Shown here: positions 55,356 through 64,000 of the stretch, piece after piece
Position numbering within the stretch: the stretch's first letter is position 1
Layout: every line of letters begins with the position of its first letter
Source of the DNA: Shewanella electrica
GTDB taxonomy: Bacteria; Pseudomonadota; Gammaproteobacteria; Enterobacterales; Shewanellaceae
Length of the DNA stretch: 64,000 nucleotides
Reading direction: 5' to 3'
NCBI RefSeq assembly: GCF_022321485.1
Contig: NZ_JAKOGG010000014.1
Span: 1 to 64,000, forward strand
Made by a program: the position numbers and the translations under genes
Notes under the pieces: generated by a model
Database searches by the model: none
The model's input: only the letters and a program-made list of their open reading frames with translations
Told to the model about the DNA's origin: nothing

Positions 55356-56738
55356 ATGTCAGAGCCGACTGCGTTAAGTCTTATTCCACCAATCGTGGTG
55401 TTGGTGTTTGCCGTATGGTTACGTCGGCCCATTTTGGCGCTAATCATCGGTGCTGTAACTGGATTATTACTGCTTGACCCAAGCAGTGTGCTAGATAATT
55501 TTGCCACCGCTTCATTAAATGTGATGCAGGATGAAACCATTGGTTGGTTGATTCTGGTATGCGGGGGCTTCGGTGCTTTAATCGCTTTGCTGGTGAGAAC
55601 CGGCGGCGCATTGGCCTTTGGCCGTAATGCGATGCGTTTTGCTAAAGGACCGCGTTCATCATTATTGATGACTTTTATCCTCGGCATTGTGATTTTTATT
55701 GATGACTACCTCAATGCGCTGACCGTGGGCGAAACCATGAAGCGCGTGACCGACCGTTTTAAAATCTCCCGTGAAATGCTCGCTTATATTGTTGACTCCA
55801 CTGCGGCGCCAGTGTGCGTCATCGTACCTGTGTCAACGTGGGCAGTATTCTTCGGTGGTTTGTTGGTTGATAATGGCGTAGCGGAAAAGGGCGAGGGCAT
55901 TCATGTTTATATGCAGGCCATTCCATACATGCTGTATGCTTGGTTAGCCGTGATTATGGTGCTGTTGGTGGCATTACGTATTGTGCCTGCCATTGGTCCA
56001 ATGAAAAAGGCGGAGTTGGCAGCACAGGCTGGTACACCGGCCAAAGAGCAAGTGGACTTAGACGAAGTTATCACGTCAGACGAATATGCTGTCAAAGCGA
56101 TGGAAGAGGAGTTTGAGGCGGCGGATAAACAAGGGCAATTGCACAACTTCTTGGTGCCGATGTTTATGCTGGTTGGCTTTACTGTCTACTTCGATATCGA
56201 TGTATGGAAAGGCTTGTTAGCCACCTTGGTTATCACCTTACCTTATTACGGTATTCAACGCCTGATGCCATTGTCGGAAATGATGGATCAAATGATCGAC
56301 GGCTTTAAAAGCATGTTGCCGGCGATCGGTACTGTAATTGCCGCTTTCGTATTTAAAGATGTCTGCGATCAGTTATTGTTGCCGCAATATGTTATCGATT
56401 CATTGAGTCCTTACATGACGGCATCCATGCTGCCCGCGATCGTCTTTGTTGCCATGGCTGTGCTGGCTTTCGCCACTGGTTCAAGTTGGGGCATTTTTGC
56501 GGTGACTATCCCGATTGTCATGCCGTTAGCACAGTCGGTTGGGGCGGATATTCCGCTGGTGATTGGTGCGCTGCTGTCGGCGTCGTCATTTGGTAGCCAA
56601 GCGTGTTTCTATTCCGACTCAACCGTATTGGCAGCGCAAGGTTCGGGCTGTAATTTGGTGAGCCATGCGGTAACACAGCTACCGTATGCACTGATTGCCG
56701 CGGCATTAGCATTTGTTGGCTTTATTATCATTGCTTGA
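55356..56738 (+). CDS. Na+/H+ antiporter, NhaC family
   Basis: A 460-residue polytopic inner-membrane protein with about 11 helices and the NhaC-family features FIDDYLNALTVGETMKRVTD, DSTAAPVCVIVPVSTWAVFF and GSSWGIFAVTIPIVMPLA. The gene is likely to exchange Na+ (or an organic ion) for H+; some family members carry other cations or malate/lactate. A cytoplasmic loop rich in Glu and Asp lies near 230-270. The ATG follows GAGGA. Confidence 0.87.
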   Translation: MSEPTALSLIPPIVVLVFAVWLRRPILALIIGAVTGLLLLDPSSVLDNFATASLNVMQDETIGWLILVCGGFGALIALLVRTGGALAFGRNAMRFAKGPRSSLLMTFILGIVIFIDDYLNALTVGETMKRVTDRFKISREMLAYIVDSTAAPVCVIVPVSTWAVFFGGLLVDNGVAEKGEGIHVYMQAIPYMLYAWLAVIMVLLVALRIVPAIGPMKKAELAAQAGTPAKEQVDLDEVITSDEYAVKAMEEEFEAADKQGQLHNFLVPMFMLVGFTVYFDIDVWKGLLATLVITLPYYGIQRLMPLSEMMDQMIDGFKSMLPAIGTVIAAFVFKDVCDQLLLPQYVIDSLSPYMTASMLPAIVFVAMAVLAFATGSSWGIFAVTIPIVMPLAQSVGADIPLVIGALLSASSFGSQACFYSDSTVLAAQGSGCNLVSHAVTQLPYALIAAALAFVGFIIIA

Positions 56739-56758
56739 TGTGCCAACCGCATTGTTCG

Positions 56759-56783
56759 TTAAAGCCCCGTTTGGGGCTTTTTT
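56759..56783 (+). terminator. Terminator after the antiporter gene
   Basis: AAAGCCCC (56761-56768) pairs with GGGGCTTT (56773-56780) around GTTT, followed by T residues. Confidence 0.88.
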
Positions 56784-56855
56784 CTTGGGTAAATGAGCTG
56801 ATCAGTGTCAGTCCGTTTACCAACAAAGGAATAACATTTGCTTGAATTTAGGCAA

Positions 56856-56884
56856 TAAAAAACCAGCACTAAGTGCTGGTTTTT
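56856..56884. terminator. Terminator of efp
   Basis: AAAAACCAGCACT/AGTGCTGGTTTTT form a long stem (56858-56870 with 56872-56884). On the minus strand it ends the earP-efp message. Confidence 0.88.
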
Positions 56885-56903
56885 CAACGAATATCGGTAC
56901 CGA

Positions 56904-57467
56904 TTACACGCGTTTTTTGAATTCGCCAGTACGGGTATCGATTTCGATTTTGTCGCCTTCTTTAACGAAGTCAGCAACCATCACGGTCAGTTCTGAGTTA
57001 ACCAGTTTAGCTGGTTTCATTACTTTACCGGTGGTATCGCCACGAGCTGCTGGTTCAGTGTAACCAACTTCACGAACGATAGTTGTAGGCAATTCAACAG
57101 AGATTGCTTTACCTTCGTAGAAAGTTACCTGACAGATTTCTTCCATACCATCTACGATATAGTTGATAGCGTCGCCCATGTTTTCAGCTTCAACGTCGTA
57201 TTGGTTAAATTCTGCGTCCATGAATACATACATTGGATCGGCAAAGTAGGAATAAGTACATTCCAAGCGTTCCAGTTGGATGTCTTCTAATTTGTCATCC
57301 GCTTTGAACACAGTTTCAGTACCTGAACCCAGCAACAGGTTCTTCAGTTTCATTTTACAAACCGCAGCGTTACGGCCAGATTTGTTGTATTCGGTTTTCA
57401 GAACCACCATTGGGTTACCGTCAACCATAATTACGTTACCTGCGCGGACTTCCTGAGCAGTTTTCAT
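56904..57467 (-). CDS. efp: Elongation factor P, Arg32 type
   Basis: A 187-residue tRNA-shaped factor that relieves ribosome stalling at polyproline. Three beta domains (about 1-64, 65-128, 129-187). The loop tip reads NKSGRNAAV with Arg at 32, where E. coli has the beta-lysylated Lys34. Arg32 EF-P is modified by rhamnosylation, and earP lies just upstream in the same orientation. Length is standard. Confidence 0.97.
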   Translation of the reverse strand: MKTAQEVRAGNVIMVDGNPMVVLKTEYNKSGRNAAVCKMKLKNLLLGSGTETVFKADDKLEDIQLERLECTYSYFADPMYVFMDAEFNQYDVEAENMGDAINYIVDGMEEICQVTFYEGKAISVELPTTIVREVGYTEPAARGDTTGKVMKPAKLVNSELTVMVADFVKEGDKIEIDTRTGEFKKRV

Positions 57468-57513
57468 TACCTAGATTCCTATATTTCACGGTTTTTCACT
57501 ACAGCGCAGCATC

Positions 57514-58686
57514 TTAGCCGTTTTTCACCATTTGCACTAGCCTCTTAGCGAGATCTGCGTGGTTTATTGCAGTTTTTGGCCAAATTTTCGCATGCTTATC
57601 GAGCGTAACTTCATGATGTTGCAGCGATTGCCAATGAGTGCTGAAGGCTAATGGGTCATTTTGATTAAAGGCTAAATTTAGCTGTTGCCAGGTGTTTGCA
57701 GCGTCTAAAGGCAGTTGCTGACAATAACGCTGCATAAATGCTTGTAATTTATCAATATGTGCATCTTCATCTTGCGGATAAATGTGCCAGATAAAAGGTT
57801 TGCCAGCCCACTGCGCGCGCAGGAAAGAATCCTCGCCGCGCACGATGTTCAGATCGCAAGACCACAATAGTTGATCGTACTGTTCTTGATTGGTCATTGG
57901 CAGGATATGTAACGCCAATTGACCTTGCTGGTAATGCTGTTGTTTGCCCAACGCTGCCGTTGTGGTGGCTAATGCATCAGCGACCGAGGTCAGCGCCCGT
58001 CCTTGCGGGACGAATAGGTGAGTGAGCTGTTGCCCAGTAATAAGCTGCTGACACAAGGCATTTATGGCCGAACTCTCATAACTGAACAGGCTGATTAGCC
58101 GATCATTTGCGCCTACGTTATCAACACCTAAGCGTTGCAACAGCTGAACGCGTTGATTATTGGCTTGCCAAGCATCGCATTGTGCAAACAAGTTTTTTTC
58201 ACACAACAGACCGCCAGATTTTTCGGAAAAACCCGGGAAGAAAAAGCGTTTCTTTACGCCGTTTTTCACAGGAGAGTTCAATCCATGGCAATCATCTATC
58301 CAGCTTTCAGCACTTAAGTACTCTAAGTTAATCCAGAGTGGAAAAGGCTTAATTACTGCGGTGGCGTCAATGATTTCTGCGGGCAGGTCACAGGCAAAAG
58401 CTTCGATTAACACACTGCCAGCTTGCCACGGGCGGCTGAGAGGCTGGTCCCACTTGATGATATTGACGTGGTGATGCTGTTGCTCGATCAGCGTGATGTC
58501 TAGTTCTGGCAGAATGAATTGAAAGCTACGCAGGTCGTCGACCCAAAGATTAACTGGTTGTTGATATTCATTGGCGAGCTGTTTGGCTAAACGCCAAGTA
58601 ACACCGATATCACCATAGTTATCGACCACGGTGCAGAAGATATCCCAATGTTGGCCGGGAGTTGGGGAAACACTTACGTTGTTCAT
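57514..58686 (-). CDS. earP: EF-P arginine rhamnosyltransferase EarP
   Basis: A 390-residue GT-B-like enzyme that transfers rhamnose from dTDP-L-rhamnose to Arg32 of EF-P. The N terminus FCTVVDNYGDIGVTWRLAKQL holds the conserved Asp/Tyr region, and RGEDSFLRAQWAGKPFIWHIYPQ is the donor-binding segment. The start at ATG 58684-58686 is preferred to a GTG three codons upstream. It is 46 bp before efp on the same strand, so they are probably one operon. The S. oneidensis pair is a studied example. Confidence 0.95.
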   Translation of the reverse strand: MNNVSVSPTPGQHWDIFCTVVDNYGDIGVTWRLAKQLANEYQQPVNLWVDDLRSFQFILPELDITLIEQQHHHVNIIKWDQPLSRPWQAGSVLIEAFACDLPAEIIDATAVIKPFPLWINLEYLSAESWIDDCHGLNSPVKNGVKKRFFFPGFSEKSGGLLCEKNLFAQCDAWQANNQRVQLLQRLGVDNVGANDRLISLFSYESSAINALCQQLITGQQLTHLFVPQGRALTSVADALATTTAALGKQQHYQQGQLALHILPMTNQEQYDQLLWSCDLNIVRGEDSFLRAQWAGKPFIWHIYPQDEDAHIDKLQAFMQRYCQQLPLDAANTWQQLNLAFNQNDPLAFSTHWQSLQHHEVTLDKHAKIWPKTAINHADLAKRLVQMVKNG

Positions 58687-58695
58687 GATCTTCAC

Positions 58696-58722
58696 AAAAA
58701 AGGCGGCTCAACGCCGCCTTTT
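58696..58722 (-). terminator. Terminator of fldA
   Basis: AAAAGGCGGC and GCCGCCTTTT (58698-58707 with 58713-58722) around TCAAC; on the minus strand the stem is followed by U residues. Confidence 0.87.
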
Positions 58723-58743
58723 ATCTATTCCTTTAGCCGGAAG

Positions 58744-59271
58744 TTAGTCTTCAAGCTCGCTTAAGCACATTTCGTCATAAATCTGCTTAACCCAAGCATC
58801 AACACGTTCTTCGGTAAGCTCTGGTTGACGGTCTTCATCAATACCTAAGCCGACAAAATGTTTGTCGTCTACCAACGCTTTTGACGCTTCAAAATCGTAG
58901 CTCTCAGTTGGCCAATGACCGATGATGATGGCGCCGCGTGCTTCTACGATATCGCGAATGGTACCCATCGCATCTAAGAAGTACTCTGCGTAATCTTCTT
59001 GGTCACCACAACCGAAAATTGCTACCAGTTTGTCGGTAAAATCAATTTTTTCCAGTTCTGGGAAGAAGTCGTCCCAATCACATTGGGCTTCGCCGTAGTA
59101 CCAAGTTGGAATGCCGAGGAGCAATAAATCGTATGACGCGATATCCTCTTTGGTACTCTTGGCAATATCTTTTACGGCGACCATTTTCTCGCCCAGTTTT
59201 TTCTGGATCATCTGGGCGACAGCTTCAGTGTTACCTGTGTCGCTACCGAAAAAAAGACCTACAGTTGCCAT
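58744..59271 (-). CDS. fldA: Flavodoxin 1
   Basis: A 175-residue FMN protein, long-chain type. The phosphate loop is FGSDTGNTEAVAQMI (about 7-21), followed by GIPTWYYGEAQCDW and FGCGDQEDYAEYF, the aromatic FMN-stacking loops. Flavodoxin donates electrons in the MEP pathway, in biotin synthesis and to class III RNR or pyruvate formate-lyase activases. It lies 47 bp after ybfE, as in E. coli, though no fur gene follows here. Confidence 0.96.
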   Translation of the reverse strand: MATVGLFFGSDTGNTEAVAQMIQKKLGEKMVAVKDIAKSTKEDIASYDLLLLGIPTWYYGEAQCDWDDFFPELEKIDFTDKLVAIFGCGDQEDYAEYFLDAMGTIRDIVEARGAIIIGHWPTESYDFEASKALVDDKHFVGLGIDEDRQPELTEERVDAWVKQIYDEMCLSELED

Positions 59272-59318
59272 TGTCTTTCCTTTAGTTAATCTAAATACTC
59301 AAAAAAGTCTGAGATCGC

Positions 59319-59597
59319 TCAATACTGCCGAGTCAGAGTGTCCTGAAGAATGATCTCAATTAGCTGACTGCGGCTGATGTTACTGTCGGAAGCTTTCTCA
59401 TTCAAGGCGTCATACAATTCTTGTGACACCTTTAACTCTATCCGTTTTAATCCCTTCTCTCGATCACGTTTAATTTGGTTACGTTTGTTAACCCGTAACT
59501 GCTGCTCACGAGGAAGTGGATTACTTCTTGGACGTCCACGTCGCTTTTCATTGGCAAAAAGGTCGATCGTGGTTCTGTCAGTTGATTCTTTTGCCAT
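59319..59597 (-). CDS. ybfE: Small ribbon-helix-helix-like protein YbfE
   Basis: A 92-residue basic protein (KRRGRPRSNPLPREQQLRVNKRNQIKRDREKG...) with a C-terminal ribbon-helix-helix-like motif (RIELKVSQELYDALNEKASDSNISRSQLIEIIL). E. coli ybfE is a LexA-regulated gene; no clear CTGT-N8-ACAG box is seen here. It lies between fldA and ybfF as in E. coli. Confidence 0.88.
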   Translation of the reverse strand: MAKESTDRTTIDLFANEKRRGRPRSNPLPREQQLRVNKRNQIKRDREKGLKRIELKVSQELYDALNEKASDSNISRSQLIEIILQDTLTRQY

Positions 59598-59722
59598 GTT
59601 TCTTATTATAACTGCGCGTTACCGAAGCCTAGCTACTCACACGGGATCAAACGCTTAAGCAAAATCCCTTGCGTAAAAGAAGCGGGAATATATCACAGCC
59701 TCCCGCTATCAGCCATACACTG

Positions 59723-60505
59723 TTAAGTATTTGCTGAACAGTTGTCGATAAATTCGCTGACAATCCGATTAAACACTGCCGGTTTCTGGGCATGAAGCCA
59801 GTGACCCGTGCCCTGAATGGTCTTGGCGCTAACTTGCGGAAACTGTCGCTTCACTTCAGCGGTATACTCTGCCAAGACGTAATTTGAGTCACCACCCCGT
59901 ACAAATAAGGCAGGGCCTTGGTAGGCTTTCGCTGTGCTAGCATCAGTGTTGAACCAACCAACAATGTGATCGTAACTATTGATCAGCTCTGCAAGATTGA
60001 ATTTCCAGCCAAAACCCGCATCACCACGCCGTAAGCTTTTCAGCAAGAATTGGGCAGTCGCTTCATCAATATCGTGGGATAACAGATGGGCAAGGGCAGC
60101 GCGGCGGTCTTTGACGTCTGTAGCCATCGACGTTAGGCCAGCAAAGACTTTGTCGTGGTGCGGCGGATAACTCACTGGAGCGATATCGGCAGCGACCAGC
60201 GCTTTAACGCGCTCAGGATAATTTAAAGCCAACGTCATGGCGATTTTACCGCCCATGGAATGACCGACAACATAAAAGCTATCAATCGCTAGTGAGTCTA
60301 ACGTCGCTATGATTTCAGCGGCCATTGCTGGATATGTCATTGGACTGATTTGCGGGCTTTGGCCGTGATTGGGGCAGTCGACGCGAATGGTGCGATAGCG
60401 GCTTTCTAACTCGCGCCCTAATCCTTTGAGATTGTCACAATCACCAAACAAGCCATGAATAAGCACGACGGGAAAGCCCGCGCCAGTATCAATAAAATGT
60501 ACCAT
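59723..60505 (-). CDS. ybfF: Alpha/beta hydrolase YbfF (esterase)
   Basis: A 260-residue hydrolase. The nucleophile elbow is GHSMGG (about residues 87-92), oxyanion motif HGLFGD at 18-23, and the catalytic His is in GTGHWLHAQKP near the C terminus; the Asp is probably in RGGDSNYV. E. coli YbfF is an esterase that accepts acyl-CoA and other esters. It is divergent from seqA. Confidence 0.93.
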   Translation of the reverse strand: MVHFIDTGAGFPVVLIHGLFGDCDNLKGLGRELESRYRTIRVDCPNHGQSPQISPMTYPAMAAEIIATLDSLAIDSFYVVGHSMGGKIAMTLALNYPERVKALVAADIAPVSYPPHHDKVFAGLTSMATDVKDRRAALAHLLSHDIDEATAQFLLKSLRRGDAGFGWKFNLAELINSYDHIVGWFNTDASTAKAYQGPALFVRGGDSNYVLAEYTAEVKRQFPQVSAKTIQGTGHWLHAQKPAVFNRIVSEFIDNCSANT

Positions 60506-60752
60506 GCAGCGTTACTATATGTTCCGATTCAATAGGAGGCGGCTATTGTGGGCCATGGTTGCGGGAGTGACAAGTTGGATTCACTTAATTTATTGCGGCA
60601 AATTTATTCAATCGACACACGTTGGCTTGTTATAACGCGAAATTTTTATGGAGAAATCATGTCGCTATTAAAGGTTTATGGCATACTGCTTTCACTAAAA
60701 AGAAAACGCTTCTACTGCGAAAAGTTATCGCATTCGTATGTCAGGGAATAGC

Positions 60753-61337
60753 ATGAAATATATTGAAATAGATGAAGAACTTTATCGTTTTATTGCCAGC
60801 AAAACTGAAAAAATCGGTGAGAGCGCATCCGACATTCTGCGCCGTTTGCTGTCGCTGCCGATGACTGATTCAGAAGCGAGTCAGCCTGTAGCGGTTACGG
60901 TAAGTCAACCAAGTTTAGAATCCAATTATCAGCCTAATTCATTGCCTGACGAACCCGAGCTTAACGCTACTGAATTCCAATTCAGCCAAGCGCAATTGGA
61001 CGAACAAAAAGGTGCTGTAGGTCGTTTCCTGTTCGCATTGAGCAGCTTACAACAGCAAGCACCAAGTAAATTCGCCGCAGTGTTACAGGTTCAAGGTCGC
61101 GGTAGATTGTATTTTGCTCGCTCGAAAGAAGAGTTATTGCAAGCAAGCCAATCGAGCAACCCAAAAGAGATTGGTAACAGCGGCTATTGGGTCACTACCA
61201 ACAACAATACCGCCAAGAAACAAGCTATCTTGACTGAAGCCATTTTGGCGTTAGGTAGCAGCGAAACAGCTGCACAAGCGTTAGCTAATCAGGCTTTGCC
61301 TACGCCGGTAGTATCGGAATCGACCGCATCGAAATAG
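60753..61337 (+). CDS. seqA: Negative regulator of replication initiation SeqA
   Basis: A 194-residue protein that binds hemimethylated GATC and sequesters oriC. The N-terminal multimerisation domain (about 1-40) is joined by a long, polar linker to the C-terminal DNA-binding domain (about 75-180), with [19 protein letters not shown]. The start [10 protein letters not shown] (ATG 60753) is preferred to a codon 15 bp upstream. Somewhat longer than E. coli SeqA (181). It precedes pgm by 37 bp. Confidence 0.95.
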   Translation: MKYIEIDEELYRFIASKTEKIGESASDILRRLLSLPMTDSEASQPVAVTVSQPSLESNYQPNSLPDEPELNATEFQFSQAQLDEQKGAVGRFLFALSSLQQQAPSKFAAVLQVQGRGRLYFARSKEELLQASQSSNPKEIGNSGYWVTTNNNTAKKQAILTEAILALGSSETAAQALANQALPTPVVSESTASK

Positions 61338-61374
61338 GCTTAATTGGTTTCATTTCAAGGAAAGAGAGGACATT

Positions 61375-63027
61375 TTGGCTATTCATGACCGCGCAGGCAA
61401 AGTTGCCGAACAGCAAGACCTTATCAACATTCCCAAACTGATGAGTTTGTATTATCGCCTCGTTCCCAATGTGGACAACGCGGCGGAGCAAGTCAGTTTT
61501 GGTACCTCTGGCCACCGTGGCTCAGCACTATTAAGTAGCTTTAACCAAAACCATATTTGGGCAATTGCTCAAGCAACGGTTGATTACCGCCAGCAAGCGG
61601 GCATCAACGGTGAGCTATTTTTGGGGATGGACACCCATGCCTTATCGCAAGCGGCTTATATCTCTGCGTTAGAAGTCCTCGTGGCGAATGATGTGAAAGT
61701 GGTGGTGCAGCAAAACGAGAGTTTCACACCAACACCGGTTGTTTCACATGCCATCGTCTGTGCCAATAAAGGCAAAACGAAAGACGCCGCCGATTTGGCC
61801 GATGGTCTGATTATTACGCCGTCGCACAATCCGCCGCAGGATGGTGGTATCAAATATAATCCTCCTCATGGTGGCCCCGCTGAAGGGCAAGTCACCAGTT
61901 GGATCCAAGATCGTGCTAATCAGTATTTAAAAAATCGTCTTGAGGGCATCAAAAAGCTTAATTACGGCGTAGCGAAAACCGCTGGCCTAGTGCAAGAACG
62001 CGATTTGATTACGCCATACGTGCAAGATTTGGCTAACGTGGTTGATGTTAAGGCGATTGCCAAAGCCGGTATCAAGATTGGCGTCGATCCACTCGGTGGC
62101 TCTGGTATCTACTATTGGGATGTTATTGCCAAAGAGTTTGGTATCAACGTCACTTTGGTCAATGACAAAGTCGATCCGACTTTTGGTTTTATGCCGCTCG
62201 ATAAAGACGGCAAGATCCGCATGGATTGCTCGTCACCTTATGCCATGACCGGTTTGCTGAAACACCAAGACGAATTTGATCTGTGTTTGGGGAACGATCC
62301 CGATTACGACCGTCACGGTATTGTGTGCCCACATTATGGTTTGATGAATCCGAACCATTATTTAGCCGTGGCGATCGATTATTTGCTGACCCATCGTCCG
62401 CAATGGTCGGCGGAACTTAAAATCGGTAAAACGTTGGTATCGAGTGCATTGATCGACCGGATTGTGGCGGGTCACCAGCGTAACCTTTGTGAAGTCCCTG
62501 TAGGTTTTAAATGGTTTGTTGATGGCTTGGCCGATGGCTCATTCGCGTTTGGCGGCGAAGAGAGTGCCGGTGCTGCATTCTTACGTTTTGATGGCACCAC
62601 CTGGTGTACCGATAAAGACGGTATCATTCTTGGTTTACTGGCGGCAGAAATTTTGGCCGTTACCGGCAAAACGCCCGCTGTACGTTACCAAGAACTTATC
62701 AAAGAATACGGCACCAGTTACTACAGCCGTGTTGATAGCCCGATCAGTCCAAAACAGAAAGCCAAATTTGGTGATCTGAATGCCGACACGTTAGGCGCGA
62801 CCGAATTGGCTGGTGAAGCGATTGAAAGCGTGCTGACTCATGCCCCCGGTAACGGCGCGGCGATTGGCGGCATTAAAGTGAATACCGCTAACGGCTGGTT
62901 TGCCGCGCGTCCATCAGGTACTGAAGCACTATACAAAGTGTATGCAGAAAGCTTTATCAGCGAAGAGCACTTAGCGAGCTTGTTGAGTGAAGCACAAGCG
63001 TTAATCAAGCAGGCACTTAAAGGCTAA
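61375..63027 (+). CDS. pgm: Phosphoglucomutase (alpha-D-glucose), TTG start
   Basis: A 550-residue enzyme that interconverts glucose-1-phosphate and glucose-6-phosphate. The active-site Ser is in [11 protein letters not shown] (about 144-154), the Mg loop is [10 protein letters not shown], and the sugar loop [10 protein letters not shown]. The conserved N terminus MAIHDRAGK begins at TTG 61375, preceded by AGAGAGGA; no ATG is available there. Length matches E. coli Pgm (546). The seqA-pgm order is as in E. coli. Confidence 0.96.
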   Translation: MAIHDRAGKVAEQQDLINIPKLMSLYYRLVPNVDNAAEQVSFGTSGHRGSALLSSFNQNHIWAIAQATVDYRQQAGINGELFLGMDTHALSQAAYISALEVLVANDVKVVVQQNESFTPTPVVSHAIVCANKGKTKDAADLADGLIITPSHNPPQDGGIKYNPPHGGPAEGQVTSWIQDRANQYLKNRLEGIKKLNYGVAKTAGLVQERDLITPYVQDLANVVDVKAIAKAGIKIGVDPLGGSGIYYWDVIAKEFGINVTLVNDKVDPTFGFMPLDKDGKIRMDCSSPYAMTGLLKHQDEFDLCLGNDPDYDRHGIVCPHYGLMNPNHYLAVAIDYLLTHRPQWSAELKIGKTLVSSALIDRIVAGHQRNLCEVPVGFKWFVDGLADGSFAFGGEESAGAAFLRFDGTTWCTDKDGIILGLLAAEILAVTGKTPAVRYQELIKEYGTSYYSRVDSPISPKQKAKFGDLNADTLGATELAGEAIESVLTHAPGNGAAIGGIKVNTANGWFAARPSGTEALYKVYAESFISEEHLASLLSEAQALIKQALKG

Positions 63028-63055
63028 GTTATTGCGGGACCGTACAACGTCCTAA

Positions 63056-63087
63056 GAAAAAGCCAGCATGAAATTGCTGGCTTTTTT
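63056..63087. terminator. Bidirectional terminator between pgm and trxB
   Basis: AGCCAGC (63061-63067) pairs with GCTGGCT (63076-63082) with an 8-nt loop, A residues before and T6 after. Confidence 0.88.
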
Positions 63088-63107
63088 ACATTTAGGGGCT
63101 GTTGACC

Positions 63108-64000
<893 letters not shown>

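Noticed and set aside
59598-59722. LexA box upstream of ybfE
   Set aside because: E. coli ybfE is LexA-controlled, but no CTGT-N8-ACAG site is visible; the closest CTGT/ACAG pair (about 59719-59740) has the wrong spacing.
60548-60751. 67-codon frame between ybfF and seqA
   Set aside because: It lies in the divergent promoter region, has no recognisable domain and weak start context.

Overview
The window reads as chromosomal DNA of a gammaproteobacterium of the Alteromonadales, most likely Shewanella or a close relative. This is inferred from gene content and order: gyrA-serC next to aroA-cmk-rpsA-ihfB-lapAB-pyrF, an EF-P with arginine at position 32 beside its rhamnosyltransferase gene earP, a HexR-type site beside adhE, and several blocks that keep the E. 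coli neighbour order (norM/ribE, thrS-infC-rpmI-rplT, yeaC/ansA/sppA, nrdAB-yfaE, ubiG/gyrA, adhE/ychE, fldA-ybfE-ybfF/seqA-pgm). No phage, insertion sequence, CRISPR array or rRNA operon was seen. Most of the window is core genome with a few poorly characterised accessory genes.

Layout. 1-2600: two identical tRNA-Val(GAC) genes, the MATE exporter norM, riboflavin synthase and a small CPXCG zinc protein. 2600-6080: the thrS-infC-rpmI-rplT translation cluster, with a thrS leader that folds into two tRNA-anticodon-like arms and an infC that appears to start at ATA. 6080-19600: an Aer-like receptor, a CLCA_X HExxH protein, a DUF3857/transglutaminase membrane protein, an SDR, a first dGTPase (dgt), a DUF885 lipoprotein, an orphan winged-helix regulator with a dead receiver, a cytosolic-carboxypeptidase-like M14 peptidase, and yeaC. 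19600-24800: ansA, sppA and fadH, the last with a PsrA-like operator. 24800-33500 (minus strand): the aerobic ribonucleotide reductase genes nrdA-nrdB-yfaE, followed closely by a tightly overlapping five-gene cluster of three glycosyltransferases, a membrane protein and a small zinc protein of unknown role.

33500-47900: gph, ubiG, gyrA, serC, an aspartate/aromatic aminotransferase, aroA, cmk, rpsA, ihfB, lapA-lapB, pyrF and yaiL. 47900-64000: adhE, ychE, a second dGTPase of the anti-phage-type subfamily beside the 5'-deoxynucleotidase yfbR, alaA, an NhaC-family antiporter, earP-efp, fldA, ybfE, ybfF, seqA, pgm and the C-terminal part of trxB, cut by the window end.

Deoxynucleotide metabolism is a recurring theme: synthesis (NrdAB with YfaE), hydrolysis (two dGTPases and YfbR), and CMP/UMP supply (Cmk, PyrF). 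Translation is another: ThrRS, IF3, L35, L20, S1 and EF-P with EarP. The most interesting items for a second look are the thrS anticodon-mimic leader, the glycosyltransferase cluster behind nrdAB-yfaE, the paired dGTPase genes, and the regulatory sites upstream of nrdA, adhE and fadH.
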